A DNA stretch of 40,470 nt from RBG-16-57-9 sp964529745 (GTDB taxonomy: Archaea > Thermoproteota > Bathyarchaeia > TCS64), in contig CAZGZR010000016.1 in assembly GCA_964529745.1 (NCBI GenBank), positions 1-40,470 of the forward strand. Reading direction: 5' to 3'. Positions 1 to 8,537 of this stretch are shown here, piece by piece. The notes beneath the pieces are model-generated. The model saw only the letters and a program-made list of their open reading frames with translations, did not search any database and was not told the origin of the DNA. Each line of letters opens with the position of its first letter. Position 1 is the first letter of the stretch. The translations under genes and the position numbers were made by a program.

Positions 1-769
<769 letters not shown>

Positions 770-1000
770 GAATGATGACCGCAAGTTACTCACTCGTTGT
801 ATTGAAACGAGGAAGCATTCTGCTCGACCCTTCTCGGACCCGAAGACGTCGCCGTCTTTACTCGGGTCGTCATATATGTTCCCGTCTCTGGAGGTCGATG
901 CTTCATCCAGAGGCCAAAGCCTCAGTCAGATCGTAGCCGCCGTCTGCCGACGGGGTGCGATTGCTCGCACCACCCTTTCCTCAGCGTAAAAATAAAAACG
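770..1000 (-). ncRNA. pre-16S leader with a string of hairpins
   Basis: This non-coding stretch precedes 16S on the minus strand. Five inverted repeats are visible: 793-811 (CTCGTT/AACGAG), 838-867 (ACCCGA/TCGGGT enclosing AAGACG/CGTCTT), 887-911 (TCTGGA/TCCAGA), 940-953 (CCGTC/GACGG) and 954-971. Read on the minus strand, the last is a 7-bp stem closed by a GCAA tetraloop. This fits an rRNA leader that folds before processing. The matching 3' processing stem would lie outside the window. No open reading frame here looks real. Confidence 0.6.
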
Positions 1001-1030
1001 TTATGCTTTTGGGCTCAAAAGCCATAAAAA
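986..1030 (-). promoter_or_regulatory. probable rRNA promoter region
   Basis: Read on the minus strand, two A/T-only TATA-like elements (CAGTTTTTATGG at about 1022-1033 and ACGTTTTTATTTTTACG at about 986-1002) lie 220-265 bases upstream of the 16S 5' end. This is a reasonable distance for an archaeal rRNA promoter. Which element is used cannot be told from sequence alone. Confidence 0.45.
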
Positions 1031-1075
1031 CTGGGTGAGATGGGCACGGATCTCCAATCGATACGCGCCCAGTTT
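1028..1075 (-). terminator. inverted repeat plus T run after the PadR gene
   Basis: A perfect 8-bp inverted repeat (AAACTGGG at 1028-1035, CCCAGTTT at 1068-1075) with a 32-base loop lies between the PadR stop and 16S. Read on the minus strand it is followed directly by more T residues, so it could end the PadR transcript. It also overlaps a 16S TATA-like element, so it could be an operator instead. Confidence 0.35.
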
Positions 1076-1112
1076 CACAGACAAAGGCCTTGAAGGGGCT
1101 TCACCGACTTAG

Positions 1113-1634
1113 TTACTCGGGAGGGTTTTCTTGATCCAGCTCTCTTGTATTCTTCCTCTGCTCGATCCTCTCAAGCTCGTTACGGAGAAACTCCTCGTAC
1201 TTCTCCTCGAAGCTCAGCTGAGCCTTCCCGGACCTGTTGGTGACACGGTCCCACATCGAGGAGGTCACGTCGCTGATCCGGCTTATAGCCTCCTCCGCCA
1301 CGAACTTCCCCCGAGAATAGACGGACATGCCCAGATCGTTCACCAGGTCAAGCTGACGCTCAAGCTGCCGCTGGAGGCTAGTGTACTGTTGAAGCGCGTC
1401 CTCTCCTTTCTCCGTGATGGTGAACCCACCCTCATCGGTCTCGGCTATCAGGCCATCCCTGACCAGCCTGCCCAGGAGCGGGTAGATGAGGCCCGGGGAC
1501 GGGGTCCAGTCGCCACCGCTCTTTTCCTCGGCCTCCTCTATGATCTCCTTGCCGGTCATGGGTCGCTCCGTGAGGAGGTGCAGAACGTAGAACCTAGTGA
1601 ATCCCCTTGGTACTTTCCCTGATACCTTTGACAT
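1113..1634 (-). CDS. PadR-family transcriptional regulator
   Basis: This 173-residue cytoplasmic DNA-binding protein has a PadR winged helix at about residues 10-90: FYVLHLL, the MTGKEIIEEAEE helix, the PSPGLIYPLLGRL recognition helix and a DGLIAE wing. A charged, helical C-terminal part (about 95-160) is typical of PadR dimerisation arms. The length suits the family. A TATA-like CTTATATC sits about 40-50 bases before the ATG on the minus strand (about 1676-1684). The gene is followed on the same strand by the 16S promoter. PadR proteins usually repress efflux or stress genes and respond to small molecules, but no obvious target adjoins it. The family call is firm; the target is unknown. Confidence 0.9.
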   Translation of the reverse strand: MSKVSGKVPRGFTRFYVLHLLTERPMTGKEIIEEAEEKSGGDWTPSPGLIYPLLGRLVRDGLIAETDEGGFTITEKGEDALQQYTSLQRQLERQLDLVNDLGMSVYSRGKFVAEEAISRISDVTSSMWDRVTNRSGKAQLSFEEKYEEFLRNELERIEQRKNTRELDQENPPE

Positions 1635-1826
1635 CGAATCACCGACGGTTAGTCGTGTTTGAAACGCGGCGGAGAGATATAAGAATATCGCTAGAGATAT
1701 GGAGCGTTGATACGGAAAACCATCTAGAAGAAAGAGAGATAAAGAAAAAACGGCGAAAAAAACCGAAAAATGAAGAAATAACCATATTAAATAAATAACC
1801 GAGGGAGTACCTTTAATGGATTTGAA

Positions 1827-2177
1827 TTGTATAACCTGGATACAAGTCCAGAGGTAAGTCTCGGAGACGAATTAAACGTATTAGTGCTAAAAGGAAAAGG
1901 AGATAGCATTATCAGCCGCATGAAAGACGGCAGAGTCATATTATTCAACAGGGAAAACGTCCTGTTCAACGAACTCGAGCCTGGCATGATGGTGCAGGCC
2001 AAGGTGAGCTTCATAGCCCAAAACTACATAATAGTTGACCCCGTCTCACCGCCGGAGAGCGGCGTAGAGGCCATCAAGCTAGGCTTGCAGATGGTCTCCG
2101 ACACAGAGAACTGGGAAAACGCGGTAATGTCCAACGCATTGTTATACATAATAGAGCTTCTCGAAGAAGGGGGATAA
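1827..2177 (+). CDS. small TRAM/OB-fold-like protein
   Basis: The protein is about 116 residues. Residues 10-70 resemble a TRAM or OB barrel (VSLGDELNVLVLKGKGDSI, GRVILFNRENV, PGMMVQAKV, NYIIVDPV), a fold archaea use for RNA binding. The C-terminal 40 residues are a helical extension ending in a hydrophobic and acidic tail (LLYIIELLEEGG). An A/T-rich box (ATATTAAATAAATAACC, about 1783-1799) sits 25-30 bases ahead, so the mRNA probably starts close to the TTG at 1827. The ATG at 1816 is in another frame and closes after 13 codons, so TTG is the best start. It could be an RNA chaperone or translation-associated protein. The fold call is by pattern only. Confidence 0.6.
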   Translation: MYNLDTSPEVSLGDELNVLVLKGKGDSIISRMKDGRVILFNRENVLFNELEPGMMVQAKVSFIAQNYIIVDPVSPPESGVEAIKLGLQMVSDTENWENAVMSNALLYIIELLEEGG

Positions 2178-2201
2178 CCCAAAGCATTTCCCCCCCCCCC
2201 A

Positions 2202-2903
2202 TTATTTCAGTCTAAACACTATTCTAATGAAGGACCAGAGAAACACGAGGCCCTCACGGAGACTGAACTTGCTCTCACCGCCGGCCCTCTCGTAAAACGT
2301 TATGGGCACCTCTCGGACACGGTGCCCCCTCTTCACCGTCTTGTAGAGGCTCTCGAACTGGAAGTCCCACTTGTCGCAGTGGACGTCTGGCATGACGTCC
2401 TCCCAGAGAGCCCTCCTGTACACCCTGAGCCCGCTCGTCCAGTCAAATATTCCTTTACCGGTTACGAGCCGGATGACGCCGTTAGTGATGACGCTCAAGG
2501 AGTCCCTCCAGAAGGACCTGCCCTCGATGCGCCCTCCGTCGATGAGCCTGCTCCCGATGACCAGGTCCGCCTCCTCAGCGGCCTTCAGCATCTCCAGGAT
2601 ATAACAAGGGTCATGGCTAAGGTCGCTGTCCATCGACACGATGTAGCCGCCCGAGCATAGAACGAAGCCCTCCTTGTATGCGGTGCCAAGCCCCCTCTTC
2701 GAGCCTCTATGTAGCACCTTGATGTTAGGATATGCTTCAGCCAGGGAGTCGGCGATGACGCCGCTCCCGTCCGGGCTGTTGTCGTCAACTATTATTATCT
2801 CGTGGGGGGTGTCTCTGAGCGCTTTCTGGATTCTTCTTATGTTTTGTTTCAAAGTCTTGATTTCATTATAAACTGGGGTTATGACTGAAACCTTTCCATC
2901 CAT
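2202..2903 (-). CDS. GT2 glycosyltransferase, dolichol-phosphate mannosyltransferase-like (DPM1)
   Basis: This 233-residue glycosyltransferase family 2 enzyme transfers a sugar from a nucleotide donor to a polyprenyl or dolichyl phosphate at the cytoplasmic membrane face. Visible motifs are the N-terminal VSVITPVYNE strand, the nucleotide-binding IIIVDDNSPDGS, the metal-binding DSD in SMDSDLSHDP and the acceptor-side TSGLRVYRR. The length and the absence of a long membrane tail match the soluble DPM1 type. It ends in SFIRIVFRLK, perhaps an amphipathic anchor. It converges with the TRAM-like gene across an 11-base C run (2190-2200). It probably supplies lipid-linked sugar for surface glycosylation, which fits the neighbouring GT4 and S-layer-like genes. 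Confidence 0.88.
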   Translation of the reverse strand: MDGKVSVITPVYNEIKTLKQNIRRIQKALRDTPHEIIIVDDNSPDGSGVIADSLAEAYPNIKVLHRGSKRGLGTAYKEGFVLCSGGYIVSMDSDLSHDPCYILEMLKAAEEADLVIGSRLIDGGRIEGRSFWRDSLSVITNGVIRLVTGKGIFDWTSGLRVYRRALWEDVMPDVHCDKWDFQFESLYKTVKRGHRVREVPITFYERAGGESKFSLREGLVFLWSFIRIVFRLK

Positions 2904-3065
2904 GGGGACAGCCCCAGTATCGTTGGAGGGTTAAGGGAATTAAGAATACAGTATCAGCGAGTTGAAGATTAAAGTTACACCCCGTTGAACTGATACAGGG
3001 ACAGGTCGCACAAAGGGACAGAACGTTCTACAGAATTAAGCCCCATCACACCCCGGGGAACGGCG

Positions 3066-4223
3066 TTAAAGATCGCGGTAATCCACATGGGTTTCTTCTA
3101 CAACGGCGGAGGAGAACGCACCGTGCTCAACCAGGCCATCGAACTCGGGAGGAGAGGACACGACGTAGAGGTGTTCGCGCCTATAGTGGAGGACGATTGC
3201 TTCCCCGAACTCAGAAAAGAGGTGAGTCTCACCGAGACCAGCGGCCTGCTGCCGCCCAGCATGCCGCTTCGGAACGCCATTGGCATGATATACTCCAGCA
3301 TACTGGTCCCGAGGAAGAGGCTCAGCGGCTTCGACGCCATACTGGCCCACTGACAGCCAAGCATATGGATGGCCGTAAATGTGAAGAAACACTATGGAAC
3401 CCCCGTCATATCTTACCTCCACCAGGTGAACAGGTTTTTCTCCCCCAGAGACATCGACAAGAAGTCGGGGTGGACGACGGACAGCAACCTGCTGACACTC
3501 GAAGCCCTGCACCGGGGGAACCTGATCGTGAAGAGACTCGATAAGCACAGCGTGAAAAACTCAGACACGGTCCTCACTAACTCGGAGTGGATAAAAAACA
3601 AGATCACCCGCTACTACGGGGTCACCCCCCACGTATGCTACCCGGGCGTAGACCAGACACAGTTCAGAAACCCCAGCGAAAGAACCGGGCCAGCCTATCT
3701 ACTAAGCACAAACAGGCACTACCCCCAGAAACGCATCGACTACCTGCTACGCTGCATGAGAGAGCTTGTGAAAACCAGCCCCGGCCTCCAGTGCTACGTC
3801 ACGGGGGGCTTCACCAAGCACACGAGATACCTGATGAAGATAACCGAACGCTACGGCTTGACCGGTAACGTCATTTTCACCGGCAACCTCCCCAACCGTG
3901 ACCTGGTGAAGCTCTACCAGAACGCGTACATCTACACCTTCACGTCCCCCGAGGAGGGCTTCGGGCTCGGCCCCCTCGAGGCAGCCGCGTGCGGCGTACC
4001 CTCGATCGTCTGGGACAACGCGGGCCCGAGAGAGACTGTGATCCACGGAGAAACCGGTTTCCGTGCAACCCCCTACAGCGTAAAAGAACTGGCGTCATAC
4101 CACAGTAAACTGTTGGAGAACCCCGATCTACGAGACGAGATGGGGGAGAAAGCCTGCGAGTATTCGAGGAAAAATTTCACCTGAGAAAAACACGTGGACA
4201 CTCTAGAGGATTTTTTTATATAA
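3066..4223 (+). pseudogene. GT4 (group 1) glycosyltransferase, interrupted
   Basis: One reading frame encodes a GT-B glycosyltransferase of about 385 residues in broken form. It opens with LKIAVIHMGFFYNGGGERTV, the first beta strand and loop of family 4 enzymes, but the expected start codon is TTA (3066). The first ATG (3087) would cut the strand. An in-frame TGA at 3351-3353 splits ILAH from QPSIWMAV. A second TGA at 4182-4184 falls where the family usually has Trp (NFT-W-E). The frame then continues EKHVDTLEDFF to TAA at 4221-4223. The donor-binding part is intact: LSTNRHYPQKRIDYLL, the FTGNLP loop and the SPEEGFGLGPLEAAACG motif. Each stop is one C-to-T or G-to-A change from a sense codon. 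Decay and assembly error both fit. Confidence 0.75.
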
Positions 4224-4235
4224 AATATGTTAAAA
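4209..4235 (+). promoter_or_regulatory. strong TATA element ahead of the S-layer-like gene
   Basis: T7 followed by ATATAAAATATG (about 4211-4229) is the most TATA-like block in this part of the window. It overlaps the 3' end of the GT4 frame and lies about 115 bases before the ATG at 4344, implying a leader of roughly 90 bases. Strong expression would suit a cell-surface protein. Confidence 0.55.
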
Positions 4236-4343
4236 GAAGCTGGGTGTCACGTCTCTCTATTATAGTAGCTGTCCCCTAACCAAGCAAGATTTGTTACATT
4301 ATTGTTTATTAAATTTAGAAAACGATATCTGTTGGGAAACGCA

Positions 4344-5188
4344 ATGGAAACAACATCAAGACTAGATGTTGGTAAAAAAACAGCCACCATACTAGCGATA
4401 CTGATTCTGATAACATCCTCAGTGACTATAGCTTTCGCAGTTACACCGCTCAACATCCCGGGAAACGAGGAGTACATGAACGACGAAGGAGTCCTGGACT
4501 CCGACAAGTTTGTGCTATATCCCTACGAGTAAAAGAGCATTAACATAGGCTTCAGCAAGTACGGTGAACTCATAGACGGAGATAGCGGCGTCGGACTGGA
4601 GTACGACGGCGTGGACGTCTTCGCGAACCCCGCCGTGGCCGAGTGGAAGTGGAGCAACGGCTGGGTAATAGAGATACACTACACCGAGCAGAACAAGCTA
4701 AGAAGCGTCTGGGCCTACGCCCTGTACTCAGATAACAGCGGCGTAGGAGGAATAAACGGCGAATGGAGACAGATGCAGCAGTCCAAGGACGCCAGCGCGG
4801 TCGGAGACACGCACGGCGGAAGAAGGACGAGCGGTTTCGCCAAGACTGACGACATCCGCCTCATATACGACGGGCCGAGGAAGGCCATCTACCTGCTAAA
4901 GACCACCATATATACGACAAAGACCCAGGCGGGACTGGGAAATGTCTCGTGGAGATAACCACACAGCTGGTCTTCAACAAGGTGAAGAAGTACGTCATGG
5001 AGATCAAGGACATAAAGCGGTGCGACGACAACAAGTTCGACGGACCCTTCTAGATAGAGTTCAGCCAGAGGGGCGAGTGGGACATAGGCACAGAGTCCAA
5101 CAACGAGGCCTGGGCCGAGTTCTACGACGGCTTCGAAACAAAGTACTGGAAACACCCCTTCTACTTCCCATGTGAGGGGAGGGAGTAA
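4344..5188 (+). pseudogene. N-terminal part of a large exported S-layer-like protein, with three stops and a frameshift
   Basis: ATG 4344 gives an excellent signal peptide: METTSRLDVGKK, then the hydrophobic core ATILAILILITSSVTIAFA, then VTPLNIPG. The frame is interrupted by TAA 4530-4532, by a -1 shift near GGGAAAT (4937-4943), by TAG 5051-5053 and by TAA 5186-5188. Between these the peptide reads as normal protein (INIGFSKYGELIDG, GVDVFANPAVAEWKW, LVEITTQLVFNKVKKY, IEFSQRGEWDIG). It joins the intact frame that starts at 5189. The three stops are each one C-to-T change from a Gln codon (CAA, CAG, CAA). The repaired protein would be about 950 residues. Whether it is a true pseudogene or a draft-sequence artefact cannot be settled here. 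Confidence 0.65.
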
Positions 5189-5200
5189 GTTACCTTCGAC

Positions 5201-7207
5201 GTGTGCCAGATGATCGACCAGGACGAGACGCTCGTAGGGTTCGCGGCCTTCTGGCCCAACCTCATAAACAAATGGGTCACGAACGTGGACAGCATAAACC
5301 ACCTAGGCGGAGACGACATACCCGGAAAGCTTGAGACCATGGAGACCGAAGAAAAGTACATCGACGTACCGACGGCCCTGCCGCCATTCGAGATTTGGCC
5401 TAACTACCTGTGGCTCGATGGCGACTGGCTAGTCATCGACCCGCAGGACGAGCTAGTGGAGTACCCGAGGGGAGCCTGCGAGTGGAACGACGAACCCTGG
5501 GTGTTCAAGAAGAACGCTCAGGGAGAGTACGTAAAACTCGTACCAGGCCTACACTTCGAGTGGGACGGAGAGGCCCGAATAAACCCTGACTACTGGGTGC
5601 CAGGCGACGAGTTCGTAATCGTATACAAGAGATGGATGAAAGGCCACGAGGAGCATGAGACATTCCCTGCAGAGTGCAACGAGTTTTTTGCTGACGAATG
5701 GTCATACGGCATGCTCGAGGAGCCGAAGGTGCCCTACGTGTTCGCCGAGTGGGACTACGACCTAGACTACGACCACCCGGAGAACAGCACACAGCAGTTC
5801 AGATGCGTCTCAGTCTACGGACTCACCGACTACAACAACGCTCTTGACCCCGACATGCTAGGCAACCAAGCGCTCGAATACAGGATAGACAAGGAAGTCA
5901 CCTACCAGCTCAACGAGATCTTTAACCCGTGGGACCTCAAAGACGCGGCCCACAAGGAAACATTCCGTTGGGCCCAGAAAGGCACCTACGACGGAGACCA
6001 CATAATGCTGACATCACACCTGCACGACAAGTACGGCAATCTGAGAGACTGCCTCGACGAAGACCACAGACTAGTGCAGCACCCCAAGTGGGGCTATTAC
6101 TGCCACGACGACGAGAAGGTGATCCTCTACGACTCCACCGGCACACTAGAGCCGCTGCTGCTCGAGAGAGGTATCCCTGAACCAGACAAAGAGAAAGACT
6201 ACCTTATCGACCCCCAGACATTCGAGCTGACGTTCTTCAACGACTTCCCCGGCTACGACCTATACAAGGTGCTCTACAGCACAGAACTAGTGGATATCCC
6301 CCCGCAAGGAGCAGACTGGAGCGTCGGCCGATGGGAGTGGATCGTCGTCGGCGAGCCAAGCCTAGCCTCTGACAGCATAGGCACAGGCATGGTCGCGGCC
6401 GCGTGGCTCGACTGGAAGAACGTCGAGACATGGCTGAGCGGCCTAGACATAGAGGCAGAGGTCTACGGACCCGCCATCCCATACGTGCTGAGGCCCATGG
6501 ACGGCGACTACAAGGACGACCTAGGAAGACTGCACCTCAGGGACGACTGGAGCACACCCGACGACTGGGAAGGCGAGGAGATCTACCCATACGCCATAAG
6601 CAGCAGCAACGTCATCGTGGTGGGCGGACCCCTGGTCAACCTGGCGGCAGAGTACTACAACGACTTCACCGACGCCTTCGTGTTCTCGGAGTACGGCGAC
6701 GGGTTCTACGCCCCGGGATGCTGGTCAAGGACCACCCAGGGACCCTACTGGGAGGGAATGGACCCGGTCATGGCCCTCGACGACGAGCTCTGGTACGATA
6801 GCGCGGTAATAGACGACGACGTCGGCTACGCCATAGTATCCACGTACAAGGATCTCAACGAGACCAAGGGCTTCGTAGTCTACGGCTACACCGCCGAGGA
6901 CACGTACTACGCCTGCTACGCCCTACGCGGAGGACTACTAGAGTGGCTCCAGCACGTCCAGGACGGGGTCACCACGATAGTACTCAGGATAGACTACGAA
7001 AAGCTGCACCCCGTGGGCTTCCACGTGGAGGAGATGCTCGGGCCGTTCACAGAGTGCACGGGATTCAACACCAACTTCAAGACGGAAGAGTACTACGAGG
7101 AATACAACGAAGCCAAACAGGCGGTAGAGGACCGCGCGACCGAGCTGGGCATCTGCTACAAGCTGGTAGACATAGAATACTGTTCACAGGTCCACCCAGA
7201 CCCATAG
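5201..7207 (+). CDS. intact C-terminal 668 residues of the S-layer-like surface protein
   Basis: This long uninterrupted frame continues the broken 4344 gene. GTG 5201 is only the first start-like codon after the last stop and need not be used. The protein is rich in Trp, Tyr, Asp and Glu, has scattered Cys, and has no membrane segment at either end of this piece. A stretch at about residues 465-480 (SSNVIVVGGPLVN) followed by GFVVYGYTAEDTYYACYALRGG resembles patterns I associate with archaeal S-layer proteins, but I cannot name a Pfam family. It ends in YCSQVHPDP without a C-terminal anchor, so it would need a partner to stay on the cell. A T7 run (about 7220-7226) after the stop is a likely terminator. 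Confidence 0.5.
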   Translation: MCQMIDQDETLVGFAAFWPNLINKWVTNVDSINHLGGDDIPGKLETMETEEKYIDVPTALPPFEIWPNYLWLDGDWLVIDPQDELVEYPRGACEWNDEPWVFKKNAQGEYVKLVPGLHFEWDGEARINPDYWVPGDEFVIVYKRWMKGHEEHETFPAECNEFFADEWSYGMLEEPKVPYVFAEWDYDLDYDHPENSTQQFRCVSVYGLTDYNNALDPDMLGNQALEYRIDKEVTYQLNEIFNPWDLKDAAHKETFRWAQKGTYDGDHIMLTSHLHDKYGNLRDCLDEDHRLVQHPKWGYYCHDDEKVILYDSTGTLEPLLLERGIPEPDKEKDYLIDPQTFELTFFNDFPGYDLYKVLYSTELVDIPPQGADWSVGRWEWIVVGEPSLASDSIGTGMVAAAWLDWKNVETWLSGLDIEAEVYGPAIPYVLRPMDGDYKDDLGRLHLRDDWSTPDDWEGEEIYPYAISSSNVIVVGGPLVNLAAEYYNDFTDAFVFSEYGDGFYAPGCWSRTTQGPYWEGMDPVMALDDELWYDSAVIDDDVGYAIVSTYKDLNETKGFVVYGYTAEDTYYACYALRGGLLEWLQHVQDGVTTIVLRIDYEKLHPVGFHVEEMLGPFTECTGFNTNFKTEEYYEEYNEAKQAVEDRATELGICYKLVDIEYCSQVHPDP

Positions 7208-7219
7208 ACACCCAACCCC

Positions 7220-7226
7220 TTTTTTT
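7220..7226 (+). terminator. T-run terminator after the S-layer-like gene
   Basis: Seven T residues follow CCAACCCC, 12 bases after the TAG. Archaeal RNA polymerase commonly stops at such runs without a hairpin. Confidence 0.45.
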
Positions 7227-7274
7227 AATCAGCAACGTTTTTCAGCGCCCCATGGACCATTAACTGGGTGACCA

Positions 7275-8501
7275 ATGTCTAGCAAACAGCTGCTGGTAAG
7301 CAAGATAGAGAACGGCATAGTAATCGACCACATCCCCGCCGGCAGGGCGTTCCAGGTGCTCAGGCTGCTGAAGCTGCCCCCCGACGCCAGGGCCCTCATC
7401 GCCCAGAACGTGGTGAGCGGCAGCATGGGCAGCAAGGACCTCATAAAGATAGAGGGAACCTACCTCACCAGCAGCGAGATAGACGTAATAGCCTTCGTGG
7501 CGCCAGACGCCACCCTCAACATAATCAGCGACTGGCAGGTAAAGGAGAAACGCAGCATCAGCATACCCGGGACCCTGGAGGGGACGTTCAACTGCCCCAA
7601 CACGCTGTGCCCCACCAACGCCAGGTATGGGGCCCCCAACACCCTGTTCCGCGTAGAGAAGGGGACGCGGCTCGAGGAGACCAAGCTCCACTGCACCTAC
7701 TGCGGCAGCATAACCTACTACGGCACCATAAGGGACAGCATCCAGAGCGAGAGCTTCAGGCTGGAGCGCCGCGGCCTCGTGAGCAAGGGCAAGATAGAAT
7801 CCGTCTTCCTAGACGTCCTCATCAAGGGCGGCGCCCTCAGGTTCCCCCCGAGCCCCGATAGGCCGTTCACCCTCAAGAGCGGCCGCCCCAGCCCCTATTT
7901 CGTCAACCTGGGCGCCCTCACCGACGGCGAGAGCCTCGGCAAGCTCAAGTGGGCGTTCGCCAGCTACATAGCGCTCCTCGTCGAGACCGGCGAGATACCC
8001 GACTTCGACTACGTGTTCGGGCCCAGCTACAAGGGCATAAGCCTCGCCGCACTCACCTGCGAGGGCCTCAACGAGCTCTACGGCATGGGGAAACGCTACA
8101 TGTATGACAGGAAGGAGGCCAAGGACTACGGCGACCTGGCCAGCGACCAGGTCCTCGTCGGCGCCGGGTACTTCCAGCCCGGCCAGCGCCTCCTCGTCGT
8201 CGACGACACCATCACCACCGGCGTCACCAAGGTGGAGACCATAGAGAAGCTCAGGATGCTCGGAGACCACGAGGTCGTGGGCCTCGTCATAGCCGTGGAC
8301 AGGCAGGAGCGGCTCGGCGACAAGGACAACGTCGAGGACATAAGCGCCGTGGAGTACCTGGAGCAGGAGATGAAGCTCAAGGTCCACAGCATACAGAACA
8401 TAGAGACCATCTACGGCTTGATCAAGGACAGCCTGACCCCGGAGATGCGGGCCCTCTGGCTGGACTACTACCGCAGGTACGGCACCGTACAGCTTGGCTA
8501 G
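7275..8501 (+). CDS. fused aspartate carbamoyltransferase regulatory chain and orotate phosphoribosyltransferase (PyrI-PyrE)
   Basis: This 408-residue protein joins two pyrimidine enzymes. Residues 5-155 are PyrI: the allosteric N-terminal domain (VSKIENGIVIDHIPAGRAFQVLRLL, the usual start of PyrI) and the zinc domain with Cys107, Cys112, Cys140 and Cys143, matching E. coli Cys109/114/138/141. Residues 180-405 are PyrE: FTLKSGRPSPYFVNLG, the FGPSYKGISLAA loop and the PRPP motif LLVVDDTITTGVTK around Asp310-Asp311. Orotate plus PRPP would give OMP. The start follows GGTGA (7266-7270). No pyrB is in the window, so the catalytic partner of the PyrI part must lie elsewhere. PyrB-PyrI fusions are known; I do not recall a PyrI-PyrE one. 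Confidence 0.92.
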   Translation: MSSKQLLVSKIENGIVIDHIPAGRAFQVLRLLKLPPDARALIAQNVVSGSMGSKDLIKIEGTYLTSSEIDVIAFVAPDATLNIISDWQVKEKRSISIPGTLEGTFNCPNTLCPTNARYGAPNTLFRVEKGTRLEETKLHCTYCGSITYYGTIRDSIQSESFRLERRGLVSKGKIESVFLDVLIKGGALRFPPSPDRPFTLKSGRPSPYFVNLGALTDGESLGKLKWAFASYIALLVETGEIPDFDYVFGPSYKGISLAALTCEGLNELYGMGKRYMYDRKEAKDYGDLASDQVLVGAGYFQPGQRLLVVDDTITTGVTKVETIEKLRMLGDHEVVGLVIAVDRQERLGDKDNVEDISAVEYLEQEMKLKVHSIQNIETIYGLIKDSLTPEMRALWLDYYRRYGTVQLG

Positions 8502-8508
8502 CCCCCGG

Positions 8509-8519
8509 TTTTTATAACC
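8509..8519 (+). promoter_or_regulatory. TATA box of the disulfide reductase gene
   Basis: TTTTTATAACC ends about 19 bases before ATG 8538. Transcription would begin almost at the start codon, giving a leaderless mRNA. Confidence 0.5.
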
Positions 8520-8537
8520 CCGTTCACCCGTCAACGT

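Noticed and set aside
2190..2200. Eleven-base C run
   Set aside because: It lies between convergent genes and affects no reading frame. It may vary in length or be a sequencing slip, but carries no further signal.
3351..4184. TGA read as tryptophan (TGA at 4182 stands where Trp is expected)
   Set aside because: TGA ends bcp, the first DUF917 gene and the IMP cyclohydrolase gene normally, and the neighbouring surface gene is broken by TAA and TAG too. One reassigned codon cannot explain all the stops.
5051..5053. TAG as pyrrolysine
   Set aside because: Only one of several stops is TAG, and PyrI-PyrE, the racemase and the LLM gene end properly at TAG. No methylamine methyltransferase context is present.
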